Below, in pieces: positions 25,662-33,897 of a stretch of 64,000 nt of DNA. The stretch is from NCBI RefSeq assembly GCF_018688315.1, contig NZ_CP061315.1, positions 620,001 to 684,000 of the forward strand, written 5' to 3'. Position 1 is the stretch's first letter. The number at the start of each line of letters is the position of its first letter. The translations under genes were made by a program, and so were the position numbers. The notes under the pieces were generated by a model that worked only from the letters and a program-made list of their open reading frames with translations, had not been told where the DNA came from and made no database searches. This stretch comes from Polynucleobacter sp. AP-Kolm-20A-A1. Its GTDB lineage: Bacteria > Pseudomonadota > Gammaproteobacteria > Burkholderiales > Burkholderiaceae.

Positions 25662-25793
25662 TTGCGAGTATCTATTGAGTGTTCCCATAAACAGTTGCAA
25701 TTATTTAGGATCTCGCTAGATGCACGAACCGTCCTAGTTTTGCTGATTATTTGGATGATTTGGGGGGTTTTTAAGATTTTGAAGATCTTCTAA
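25662..25793 (+). CDS. Possible 43-residue membrane ORF between the rhodanese gene and ffs
   Basis: An ORF starting with TTG, with GAGGAGAG about 7 bases before it. The second half is strongly hydrophobic (VLVLLIIWMIWGVFKILKIF), as in a single membrane helix. The region 25554-25809 otherwise holds nothing I recognise. No family match is known and a TTG start lowers confidence; it may be chance or a decayed gene. Confidence 0.28.
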   Translation: MRVSIECSHKQLQLFRISLDARTVLVLLIIWMIWGVFKILKIF

Positions 25794-25809
25794 ATCGCTG
25801 GGGAAGGGT

Positions 25810-25907
25810 GGATGAGCCAAACCCCCGGCACTGGCAGAAATTGGGTTTGGCTGCTTCGTTCCCGACCTGACCAGGTTATCCAACCCACCATGCGGGGAGG
25901 CCCATCC
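25810..25907 (-). ncRNA. ffs: Signal recognition particle RNA, small bacterial (4.5S) type
   Basis: On the minus strand the conserved SRP core is visible as CAGGTCGGGAACGAAGCAGC near 25845-25875 (the Ffh-binding domain with its tetraloop). The ends pair: GGATGGGCC at the 5' end (25907) with GGCTCATCC at the 3' end (25810-25818), giving an RNA of about 98 bases. It binds Ffh to target inner-membrane proteins to the translocon. ffs beside dnaX is common in beta-proteobacteria, here divergent with only 31 bases between. Exact ends are predicted from the pairing. Confidence 0.92.
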
Positions 25908-25922
25908 AATTCCATTTTAGCT

Positions 25923-25931
25923 TGTTAGAAT
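25923..25931 (+). promoter_or_regulatory. Extended -10 promoter of dnaX
   Basis: TGTTAGAAT is a perfect extended -10 (TGnTAGAAT), with no clear -35 element. The predicted transcription start is at about 25938-25939, at the dnaX ATG. No ribosome site precedes the ATG, so the mRNA may be leaderless. Confidence 0.5.
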
Positions 25932-25938
25932 GTAAGAC

Positions 25939-27597
25939 ATGACAGCATTGGCATTAGCCCGTTCGTGGCGCCCTAAAACCTTCTCTGAATTAGTCGGCCA
26001 AGACCATGTGGTTAAGGCCTTAACTCATGCCTTGGATCAGGGGCGTTTGCATCACGCATGGCTCTTTACTGGCACCCGTGGGGTAGGTAAGACGACTATT
26101 GCCCGGATTATGGCCAAAGCCCTCAATTGCACAGGATCGGATGGTTCTGGCAAGATGACTTCAGAGCCTTGCGGCAAATGTCCGGCTTGTCTGGAAATTG
26201 ATGCCGGTCGCTTTGTTGACTATATCGAGATGGATGCTGCAAGTAATCGTGGTGTTGACGATATTGCCGCTCTTTTAGAAAAAGCTGCATACGCGCCAAG
26301 TAATGGACGTTACAAGGTCTACATGATTGACGAGGTGCACATGCTCACCAATCATGCTTTTAATGCCATGCTCAAAACTTTGGAAGAACCTCCAGAGCAC
26401 GTCAAATTTATTCTAGCTACTACCGATCCACAAAAGATCCCAGTAACTATTCTTTCTCGTTGCTTGCAGTTCAATCTCAAGCAAATGCCAGTGCCACTCA
26501 TCGTTGAGCATTTGGAAAAAGTACTTGCATCCGAAAAAGTGGAATACGAAGTCAACGCGCTACGGGTTCTGGCTAAAGCTGCGCAAGGCTCTATGCGTGA
26601 TGCCTTGTCACTCACCGATCAAGCGATTGCTTATGCTGCCGGCAGGGTGACTGAAGAGTCTGTACGTGGCATGCTTGGCACATTAGATGATGCTTATCTG
26701 ATTCGCATTCTCGATTGCTTAATTGCTAAAGATGGCGCAAGCCTTCTCTCAGTCGCCAATGAAATGGGAGAACGCAGCATGTCTTTTTCATTGGCATTGC
26801 AAGATCTCTCAAGTCTGTTGCAAAAAATTGCAGCGGCGCAAGTTGTTCCAGAATCTGTATTAGATGATTGGCCAGAAGCTGGCGAGATTCGTCGCTTAGC
26901 TGGTCAACTCACAAAAGAAGAAGTGCAACTCTTCTATCAAATTACGATTACTAGTCGTCCAGATCTATCGCTTGCGCCGGATGAGCAAACCGGTTTTGCG
27001 ATGACGCTCTTGCGTATGCTGGCATTTCGCCCGGGTAGTAGTGGAGGAGGCAGTTCATCTCCAGCACCCTCGGCCCCGCCAGTAAATACTGCTCGCCCAG
27101 CAGTAACGTCAACAGCACCCGCAGCTAAATCCGCAGCACCAGCTGCAAGAGCATCCACTCCAGCAGCGGCTGCTCAAGCACCATCAGCGCCAGCTGCCGT
27201 AGCAAGTTCAGCTGATCGCCCTGATTGGCACGCCTTGATGCGTCAGTTGCCAGTAAAAGGTTTGGTTCAGCAGTTAGCGTTTCAGACGGAGCTACAAGAT
27301 TGGAATGATTCAGCTGCAGGCGTACGCGCAACAATTGTGACGCCGATGCCGCAGTTAGCATCTGAAGCATCCGTTGCTCGTCTTGCCGATGCGCTTACTG
27401 CACACTTTGGTAAGCCAGTAAAGATCGTGATTGAAAAAGGTGAGGTCGAAGGTAAGACCGTTGCTAAGGTTGATGCCCAGATTCATCAAGAAAAAAGAAT
27501 GAATGCTGAGCAAATGATCGCAGCCGATCCTTTTATTCAGCAATTAGAAAAAGAGTTTGGTGCCAAAGTAGTTGGTGGCTCTGTAAAACCCCTTTAA
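25939..27597 (+). CDS. dnaX: DNA polymerase III subunit tau/gamma
   Basis: A clamp-loader ATPase of 552 residues. Walker A GTRGVGKTTIA (about residues 45-55), four zinc cysteines (Cys64 region, CGKCPAC), Walker B-type IDEVHMLTNHAFNAMLKTLEEPP (about 127-149) and sensor SRC motif lie in the first 370 residues. An Ala/Pro-rich linker (about 370-425) leads to the tau-specific C-terminal domain that contacts the polymerase and DnaB. No correctly framed slippery heptamer is seen, so a gamma form by frameshift is not indicated. ybaB and recR follow, the standard repair/replication group. Confidence 0.97.
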   Translation: MTALALARSWRPKTFSELVGQDHVVKALTHALDQGRLHHAWLFTGTRGVGKTTIARIMAKALNCTGSDGSGKMTSEPCGKCPACLEIDAGRFVDYIEMDAASNRGVDDIAALLEKAAYAPSNGRYKVYMIDEVHMLTNHAFNAMLKTLEEPPEHVKFILATTDPQKIPVTILSRCLQFNLKQMPVPLIVEHLEKVLASEKVEYEVNALRVLAKAAQGSMRDALSLTDQAIAYAAGRVTEESVRGMLGTLDDAYLIRILDCLIAKDGASLLSVANEMGERSMSFSLALQDLSSLLQKIAAAQVVPESVLDDWPEAGEIRRLAGQLTKEEVQLFYQITITSRPDLSLAPDEQTGFAMTLLRMLAFRPGSSGGGSSSPAPSAPPVNTARPAVTSTAPAAKSAAPAARASTPAAAAQAPSAPAAVASSADRPDWHALMRQLPVKGLVQQLAFQTELQDWNDSAAGVRATIVTPMPQLASEASVARLADALTAHFGKPVKIVIEKGEVEGKTVAKVDAQIHQEKRMNAEQMIAADPFIQQLEKEFGAKVVGGSVKPL

Positions 27598-27649
27598 TGC
27601 AGCCTCTTTAATTTAAATATCAATATATAAGCACTAAGGAAATAAAGCG

Positions 27650-27973
27650 ATGATGAAAGGTGGACTTGCTGGCCTCATGAAACAGGCTCAGCAGATGCAA
27701 GAGAAGATGAAAACTGCGCAAGCTGAACTGGCCGCGTTGGAAGTAACTGGCCAAGCGGCTGGGGGCTTAGTGAAAGTAACTATCTCTGGTAAATACGAAC
27801 TCAAGCGTGTACAGATTGATCCAGGTGCAATGGACGATCGTGAAATGTTGGAAGACCTCATCGTGACCGCTTATACAGAAGCATTTAAGCAAGTAGAAGC
27901 TGCTAGCGCACAAATGATGTCTGGTGCAACTGCTGGCATGCCAATGCCTCCTGGCTTCAAGTTGCCGTTCTAA
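27650..27973 (+). CDS. ybaB: YbaB/EbfC family nucleoid-associated protein
   Basis: A 107-residue protein of the normal length for YbaB. The N-terminal helix (GLAGLMKQAQQMQEKMKTAQAELAALEVTG) and the strand-rich middle (GGLVKVTISGKYELKRVQIDPG) match the family, whose dimers form a tweezer-like shape and bind DNA. AAGGAAATAAAG precedes the start, and either of the two adjacent ATG codons could be used. The dnaX-ybaB-recR order is conserved widely. Confidence 0.95.
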   Translation: MMKGGLAGLMKQAQQMQEKMKTAQAELAALEVTGQAAGGLVKVTISGKYELKRVQIDPGAMDDREMLEDLIVTAYTEAFKQVEAASAQMMSGATAGMPMPPGFKLPF

Positions 27974-27996
27974 CTTAACCAATAGTTGAATTCTTA

Positions 27997-28611
27997 ATGG
28001 CGCGTATAGAAGCACCTCAAGATGCACTCGGTCGATTGATCGAGGCATTACGCGTACTTCCTGGAGTGGGTCCTAAGTCTGCGCAGCGCATGGCGTTCTA
28101 TCTTTTGCAGCATGATCGCAATGGCGCAGCAGTACTCGCTCAATCATTGGGCGAAGCAGTTGAAACAGTAGGGCACTGTTCTCGTTGTAATACATTTTCA
28201 GAAACGCAGATCTGTAGCACTTGCTCTGACGATCGCCGTGATCCATCACTCCTGTGCATTGTGGAAACACCTGCCGATCAAGTGATGGTGGAGCAGACCC
28301 TAAGCTTTAAAGGTAATTACTTTGTATTGATGGGGCGCCTCTCACCACTCGACGGCATGGGTCCTAATGAAATTGGCTTTGATCGCCTTCTCAATCGTAT
28401 TGAGACTCCTGATACTGGTGTTCCCATTCGGGAAGTGGTGTTGGCAACGAATTTCACTAGTGAAGGTGAGGCTACAGCCCATTACATTGGCGAAGTTCTC
28501 AAAGCCAAGGGCATTAAGGTCACACGTATTGCCAGAGGTATTCCAGTTGGTGGCGAGCTCGAGTATGTGGATGCTGGCACATTGGCAAGAGCCTTGATGG
28601 ATCGCCGTTAA
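27997..28611 (+). CDS. recR: Recombination mediator protein RecR
   Basis: A 204-residue protein, close to the E. coli length. In order: helix-hairpin-helix ([19 protein letters not shown], about residues 19-37), a C4 zinc finger [16 protein letters not shown] (about 57-72), and a Toprim domain ([42 protein letters not shown]). RecR forms a ring clamp and with RecO loads RecA on gapped DNA covered by SSB. It closely follows ybaB (23 bases). Confidence 0.98.
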   Translation: MARIEAPQDALGRLIEALRVLPGVGPKSAQRMAFYLLQHDRNGAAVLAQSLGEAVETVGHCSRCNTFSETQICSTCSDDRRDPSLLCIVETPADQVMVEQTLSFKGNYFVLMGRLSPLDGMGPNEIGFDRLLNRIETPDTGVPIREVVLATNFTSEGEATAHYIGEVLKAKGIKVTRIARGIPVGGELEYVDAGTLARALMDRR

Positions 28612-28651
28612 TCCCATTCTTCTTTGTTTTAAAACTTACCTTAGGTTCATT

Positions 28652-29260
28652 ATGAAAAAATCTACCCTTGCTTTGCTTGTCGCCGCTCAATTTGGTTTAT
28701 TGGCTTGCAGCTCAAACCCAACGGCCAATTTGGGTGTGAATGCGCAAAGGGTAGCAGTGTCAAACTTTGATCGTGATGGCATTCGCCTGGCTTATACGCT
28801 CGATGGCAAATTAACGAGTGTTGAGTCTATTGTTTACACGCCGATATTTGGTACAGATCCATCAGCAACGGAGAGCGCTCAAAAACGATCCGAGAAGATT
28901 TCTAAGGTGCAACTCAAAAACTTCATCGACAAGAAAACACTCACAGGTACTCTTTCAGCCAGCATCATCTCGATTAATCTTGAGCATGCAAGCTTGCAAC
29001 AGAAAAGCGGCATTACGGACTCTCAAAATCTAGTAGCTTCGGATAGAGAAGTGTTCTTAGATAAAAGCGGTAAAGATGTCAATGCTAGCTCAGAGAGTTC
29101 TAAGGTTTTGGATGATGCAACTAAATTAGCCCAACTGTTGGATAAAAATACCGACTGGAGAGATGTAGATGGCGGCATGGCTCTCTCAAGCTCTAAGCCA
29201 GTCAATAATGGTCAGACACTCGAAGTAATCTATCGCTGGACTGCTAAGCCCAAGAATTAA
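28652..29260 (+). CDS. Hypothetical lipoprotein
   Basis: A protein of 202 residues with lipobox LLAC (Cys19) in a short signal peptide. The mature protein is polar, with a Lys- and Ser-rich centre and no recognised domain; the segment DRDGIRLAYTLDGKLTSVESIVYTPIFG suggests a beta-rich start. The ending (WRDVDGGMALSSSKPVNNGQTLEVIYRWTAKPK) contains a probable terminal strand. I do not recognise a family. The gap of 40 bases from recR allows cotranscription. Confidence 0.75.
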   Translation: MKKSTLALLVAAQFGLLACSSNPTANLGVNAQRVAVSNFDRDGIRLAYTLDGKLTSVESIVYTPIFGTDPSATESAQKRSEKISKVQLKNFIDKKTLTGTLSASIISINLEHASLQQKSGITDSQNLVASDREVFLDKSGKDVNASSESSKVLDDATKLAQLLDKNTDWRDVDGGMALSSSKPVNNGQTLEVIYRWTAKPKN

Positions 29261-29470
29261 CCAGGCCTCTACACCTGGCATTTTGGGTTTTGTCGCCCAT
29301 TTGCCACCAATCTGTCATTGCCACGACATAAAGACTAGGTAAATTGCCTCTTTTTGGGGATAATTTGGCCTGCGTCACCCTTGGGCTTCAATCTCAAGCT
29401 GTGTTTGCCTAGTTTTCCCCGTCGGCATGTTGCTAATGCATAGCACTGGCATCCCAATTAGAAATTGTGA

Positions 29471-30886
29471 ATGACCCGCAAGATTTATCTACTTCTCCTG
29501 TTGAGCATGATTTGCACCTTTTTTGGCGCAACTGCGTTCGCGCAGAAGGCGGGATCAGGCTCGGACCAAATTGCAAGTTTTGCTGCGCCTATTGATGGTC
29601 TATCGACCGAGGGCGAACTCTTTGGTTTGCCTGTAAATATTCACGGTCAATCAACATATATTAATCAGCGTTACAACAATTTCACCTCTAGCTATTCAGG
29701 TGTGAATAGTATGTCTGCGCAAAAGTCGATGAGCTATACCTGGTCAGGAACTTTATTCTTTGGTGCGCGTGTAGCGCCAAATACGGATGTGTACTTCAAT
29801 CCCGAGGTAATTTCTGGCGTCCCATTTTCTGGTTTAACTGGACTTGGTGGTTTTACGAACGGTGAAGCAACTAAAGCAAATGGCGCACAAGCGAAGTTTT
29901 ATTCAGCACGTGCATTTTTACGTCAGACTATCAATCAGGAGGGCGACAAGGTCCTTCTTGAAAACGAAGCCAATCAAATTACGCAAACCGTTAGTAGCAA
30001 TCGTGTTGTTGTGACGGCTGGACAGTTCTCTACATTGGATATTTTTGACGATAGTCGTTACGCAAAAGATCCCCGCGTTCAGTTTATGAACTGGGGCAAT
30101 ATGACCTATTTGGCTTATGACTATGCTGCCGACGCACGCGGCTATAGTACTGGCTTGGCGGGGGAATGGTACCTGAGTAATTGGGTTTTAAGAGCCTCTC
30201 GTATGCTTGCTCCAAAGAACCCTAACGGCCGAGATCTCAATTGGCAAATCTTTAATACCTATGGCGATCAATTCGAGGTTGAGCGTCAACATCAAATTGG
30301 AGACTTGCCTGGTAAGGTCAGTGTCCTCGCATATCGCAACAGAATGATGTTGGCTCGTTTTCAAGATGCGACCAATTATGTTATTGCGAATAATGCGCAA
30401 GGCACTCAAGCAATCAATAATGTACGAAATAATTACCAATATAAAACTGGTATTGGTATAAACGGCGAGCAAGCTCTAACGAAAGATCTTGGCATTTATG
30501 GTCGTGCCTTTACCTCAGATGGTCATACAGAAACGATGTCTTTTACTGAGGCAGATAACTCCTTGTCAGTCGGCTTGGGTATGAATGGTACAAGTTGGAG
30601 TCGTCCTAAAGATTCAATTGGAATCTCCATGATGCAAAATGGCTTGTCTAGTTACAGAAGAAATTATTTGCAGTCGGGCGGAGTGTCTTACTTTATTGGC
30701 GACTATGCAGGACCTGGCCAGTCAATTTCTTATCGTCCGGAGCGAATCGGTGAGGTCTATTACAACGCCACCGTAATTAAGAATGTTTTAGCTGGATTGA
30801 ATTTCCAGCACGTCAATAATCCGGCCTATAACGCCGCTCGCGGCCCTGTAAATATCCTGTCTTTTAGGATGCATGCTGAGTTTTAA
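29471..30886 (+). CDS. OprB-like carbohydrate porin family protein
   Basis: A 471-residue exported protein with a cleavable signal peptide (ending TAFA-Q, about residue 24). The mature part is full of alternating strands with aromatic girdles, and the final residues FRMHAEF end in Phe, the sign for assembly by BAM. The pattern (VNIHGQSTYINQRY near the start; DVYFNPEVISGVPFSGLTGLGGFTNGE in the middle) fits the OprB carbohydrate-selective porin family, 16-18 strands. It lies 185 bases before the RND operon on the same strand. The ligand is unknown. Confidence 0.82.
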   Translation: MTRKIYLLLLLSMICTFFGATAFAQKAGSGSDQIASFAAPIDGLSTEGELFGLPVNIHGQSTYINQRYNNFTSSYSGVNSMSAQKSMSYTWSGTLFFGARVAPNTDVYFNPEVISGVPFSGLTGLGGFTNGEATKANGAQAKFYSARAFLRQTINQEGDKVLLENEANQITQTVSSNRVVVTAGQFSTLDIFDDSRYAKDPRVQFMNWGNMTYLAYDYAADARGYSTGLAGEWYLSNWVLRASRMLAPKNPNGRDLNWQIFNTYGDQFEVERQHQIGDLPGKVSVLAYRNRMMLARFQDATNYVIANNAQGTQAINNVRNNYQYKTGIGINGEQALTKDLGIYGRAFTSDGHTETMSFTEADNSLSVGLGMNGTSWSRPKDSIGISMMQNGLSSYRRNYLQSGGVSYFIGDYAGPGQSISYRPERIGEVYYNATVIKNVLAGLNFQHVNNPAYNAARGPVNILSFRMHAEF

Positions 30887-30950
30887 CGGTTTTGCCGACT
30901 TTGTTGATAATTATTATCTTTAGAATCAATGAGATAGGGATTTCTAATTA

Positions 30951-30979
30951 TTCGACTTTTGACTTTTGTCCCCTATAAT
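30951..30979 (+). promoter_or_regulatory. Candidate sigma-70 promoter of the RND efflux operon
   Basis: TTCGAC (30951-30956) and a perfect TATAAT (30974-30979) are 17 bases apart. Transcription would begin near 30986, so the inverted repeat at 30989 sits at the extreme 5' end of the message or just downstream of the polymerase. Confidence 0.55.
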
Positions 30980-30988
30980 CCATAAAAC

Positions 30989-31031
30989 CCCCTAAAACGG
31001 GTGCAGATATGATCTAAATCCGCATTAGGGG
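30989..31031 (+). promoter_or_regulatory. Nested inverted repeat in the efflux operon leader
   Basis: CCCCTAA (30989-30995) pairs with TTAGGGG (31025-31031); inside it CGG pairs with CCG and AGAT with ATCT around an ATG loop. As RNA it would fold into a long, symmetric hairpin with internal loops. As DNA it could be an operator for a dimeric regulator. No T-run follows, so it is not a simple terminator. Confidence 0.5.
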
Positions 31032-31071
31032 CTAGAAAAAAAGCATTTTATTGATTTAGAGGCAGCCACAT

Positions 31072-32616
31072 TTGTTGATTCTCGGCAAAAACAAAACTAG
31101 CGTTGTTCATCCGCTCAAAAGTGTGACTCCATTTGCTATGGCCGCCTTTGTTGTTTGCGCCTCTGTCTTTTCTGTCTCGGTATCCGCTCAATCTGCTTCT
31201 GACAATACACCTGGAAGTGTCACAGTTCAGTCTGGCGACACTTCTTTAGCAGCGCCACCATCAATTGGTTCTCAGCTTAGTGCGCAGGATCCAAAATCTA
31301 AAGCGGGTGAGTTATTTGCTCCTGTAACAAAAGCGAATACTCCAAAGATTTATACCAAGCCCATTTCATCGGGGCCGACTGAGATGGATTTGCGTCAGCT
31401 TTGGAATGAACTCAAGATTAATAATCCGCAGTTATCTTCATTGCGTGAATCCTATTTGTCTGCAAAGGCAACTGTTCCTCAAATTAATGCACCCGCTAAT
31501 CCACAGGTTGGATTGGTATGGTCAGGTATGCCCGTGAATTCTCCTTTTGCATTGGGTGGCGCGAATGCTCCTTCTCCCAACAATCCTGGCGGCGGCGGTA
31601 TTAGTAGCAACAACTCCATATCTGTAGCACAACCTTTTCAGTTCCCTGGCAAGAAGAGTCTTGCGGCTGACATTGCTGATACGAATGCTGAGGCCTTGCT
31701 TGCGACCTCTGAGTCAACCTATTTACAACTAGGCGCCCAACTCTCCACGTTGTACTACAACGCCTTGGCTTCGCAGAAGCAGTTACAAGTGCTTAAAGAG
31801 TCGGTTATGCGCTTGGAGATGATTAAGAATGTAGCCAAAGCGCGTTATGCGAACAATGCTGCTGCTTATGTCGAGTATCTCAATGCCCAAGTGGCACAAA
31901 GCGCTGCGCAGGCAGATCAATTTAATGTGGAGCGTCAATTACAGGTCGGCTTAAACAATATCAATACTCTGGTAGGTCGTCACTCACGCGAAAAATTAAT
32001 CTTGCGCGGTGATGTGCGTCGGGCGATCAGTAGTGTTCCAACTTTGATTGAGCTTGAAGACTACGCAGAAAGCAGCCACCCATCCCTAAAGAGCTCGGCA
32101 TTGCAATTGGATGCTGCGCGTAAAGGGGTAGCACTTGCCAAGAAAGCTTACTTGCCTGATTTTCAGGTGATCGGTTCGTCCTACACACCACGTGGTCCGT
32201 TCTCCGCAAACAATGGCGCCATGTTTTATCAATTCGAACTCGATCTAATTATTCCGCTGTACTTCTTTACTAAGGAAAAGTACGGAGTGGAGCAGGCGCA
32301 GCGTAATCAAGCTGCAGCTGAAGCTGGGAATATTTCGAATCGTCAGCAAATTGTATTGGCGGTAAATACTGCCTATGCGGCATACGAGCAAGCCAAGAAT
32401 CAAACTCAGTTTCTGAAAGAGCGCCAAGTGCCTCAGGCTGATGCGGCATACAAAGTTGGTCTGACTCAGTACTCTAATAATGGCCAGGGATTTAATGATT
32501 TATTGACTGCGCAAACACAATTGCGTAATTTAGAAGTTGCCCTGGCTCAGGCCGAGAGCAATCTCTTGCAGGCGCAAGCAGTACTGATGGTTTCTGCTGG
32601 CAAAGAACCTTTTTAA
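31072..32616 (+). CDS. TolC family outer-membrane efflux protein
   Basis: A 514-residue outer-membrane factor. The TTG at 31072 gives a full signal peptide (basic KNK, hydrophobic core, SVSA-Q); an inner ATG at 31138 would lack the basic part. Two TolC-like repeats of long helices follow, with the usual patterns ATSESTYLQLGAQLSTLYYNALASQKQLQVL and LAQAESNLLQAQAVLM. TolC proteins form trimeric tunnels through the outer membrane and serve the adaptor and RND pump encoded next. It is 9 bases before the adaptor gene. Confidence 0.92.
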   Translation: MLILGKNKTSVVHPLKSVTPFAMAAFVVCASVFSVSVSAQSASDNTPGSVTVQSGDTSLAAPPSIGSQLSAQDPKSKAGELFAPVTKANTPKIYTKPISSGPTEMDLRQLWNELKINNPQLSSLRESYLSAKATVPQINAPANPQVGLVWSGMPVNSPFALGGANAPSPNNPGGGGISSNNSISVAQPFQFPGKKSLAADIADTNAEALLATSESTYLQLGAQLSTLYYNALASQKQLQVLKESVMRLEMIKNVAKARYANNAAAYVEYLNAQVAQSAAQADQFNVERQLQVGLNNINTLVGRHSREKLILRGDVRRAISSVPTLIELEDYAESSHPSLKSSALQLDAARKGVALAKKAYLPDFQVIGSSYTPRGPFSANNGAMFYQFELDLIIPLYFFTKEKYGVEQAQRNQAAAEAGNISNRQQIVLAVNTAYAAYEQAKNQTQFLKERQVPQADAAYKVGLTQYSNNGQGFNDLLTAQTQLRNLEVALAQAESNLLQAQAVLMVSAGKEPF

Positions 32617-32625
32617 GGAGCAGTT

Positions 32626-33897
32626 TTGAAAGACAAAATTCTTTCGTTTCTAAAACAATTATCTGAAAAGGCAAAGCCGATTCTGCATAAGGGCGCACAT
32701 CATGGCGCCCATCATGCAAAAGTCGCTGCTGCAGGCTTGGCTGGTTTGTATTGGAATCTCACGCCGCAAAATCGTCATCGTGTGCGTCTAGCAGCTTTTG
32801 CCTTCGCTATTCTTTCCTTGGGAATCGTGGTGGGACGGGTTACTAACGTCAACCGATCTGTAAAGGTAGAAGCCTCGGATAAAGCCCTTAAGGTAGAGAG
32901 TAGTGGCATATTGGAGTTAAAGCTTCCCGGTGTAACGCTTAATCCGGAAATATATGTATTTCAGACCGCTGAAAAAGTTCAGGTTCCTGTTAATTTAAAG
33001 GTGCCTGGACGTTTGGCATTTAATGCTGAAAAATCTAAAGTGCTTTCAGCTCGTGCCCCAGGTCGGGTAGAACGCATCTATGCTTTCGATGGTGCTCAAG
33101 TGGAAGTTGGATCGCCCATCGTTGAGATGTATAGCCCAGAGTTTTTGTCCGCTCAACAAGAGTACTTACTTTCTTCTAAGACGGCCAAGGTTCTTGAGGC
33201 AAATAAAACGATGAGCGACTTGTTGGGTGATGCGCGTATCACGCAGCAGGCCGCCGCTAACCGTATGAGAAATCTTGGTGCAGGTGAAGGTGATATTAAG
33301 AACATTGAGACTACCGGTAAGACAAGCAGTAATTTGGTTATGCGTTCGCCATTAAATGGTGTTGTTGTTAAACGCGGCGTAGAACCAGGTAGCGTTGTCA
33401 ATTCTGGCGATGTGATCGCTACTCTTGCCGATCCTAAGCATTTATGGTTTTTAGGTAATGTTTTTGAGCAGGATTTTCGCTTGATTAAGCAAGGTCAAAA
33501 AATGATCTTGCGTCTTGAGGCTTATCCCGACAAAGAATTTATTGCATACGCCAATTACATTGCGCCAACCATCGATCCACAAACACGCGCTTTATTGATT
33601 CGTGCTGATGTCGAAAACACCGATGATCTTTTGCGTCCCGATATGTACGCATCTGGCTTATTGACTACTGGAACGGCGGACGCGGTAGTCGTTCCGCAAT
33701 CAGCCATTGTGCGAATTCGAGAGAATCGCTTTGCCATTATTAAAGTTGGCCCGGAGACATTCCGTCGTGTGCCTGTAAAAGGTTACGACCTAAACAGCAA
33801 GAGCTTTGCTATCACCGAGGGCGTAGAGCCGGGTTGGCAAATTTTGGCTGAGGGCGCCGTCTTGTTGAATGACCGCTTTGCTAAGCAGGAGGACTAA
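32626..33897 (+). CDS. RND efflux periplasmic adaptor (CusB/CzcB-like) with His-rich N-terminus
   Basis: A protein of 423 residues. The start is TTG with AAGGAG 5 bases before it. Residues 1-55 are cytoplasmic and contain five histidines in ten residues (HKGAHHGAHH, 21-30), followed by a membrane helix (LAAFAFAILSLGIVVGRV, 55-72). The periplasmic part has the membrane-fusion fold: barrel-sandwich (KVLSARAPGRVERIYAFDGAQVEVGSPIVEMYSPEF), a helical hairpin, LVMRSPLNGVVVKRGVEPGSVVNSGDVI, and beta-barrel (FLGNVFEQDFRLIKQGQKM). It links the RND pump to the TolC partner. A divalent metal as substrate is inferred. Confidence 0.92.
   Translation: MKDKILSFLKQLSEKAKPILHKGAHHGAHHAKVAAAGLAGLYWNLTPQNRHRVRLAAFAFAILSLGIVVGRVTNVNRSVKVEASDKALKVESSGILELKLPGVTLNPEIYVFQTAEKVQVPVNLKVPGRLAFNAEKSKVLSARAPGRVERIYAFDGAQVEVGSPIVEMYSPEFLSAQQEYLLSSKTAKVLEANKTMSDLLGDARITQQAAANRMRNLGAGEGDIKNIETTGKTSSNLVMRSPLNGVVVKRGVEPGSVVNSGDVIATLADPKHLWFLGNVFEQDFRLIKQGQKMILRLEAYPDKEFIAYANYIAPTIDPQTRALLIRADVENTDDLLRPDMYASGLLTTGTADAVVVPQSAIVRIRENRFAIIKVGPETFRRVPVKGYDLNSKSFAITEGVEPGWQILAEGAVLLNDRFAKQED

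Noticed and set aside
27480..27500. Run of six A then G in dnaX, as a possible slippery site for a gamma form
   Set aside because: The run is not in the correct phase for a -1 shift (codons GAA AAA AGA) and lies near the end of the gene, after the tau domain.
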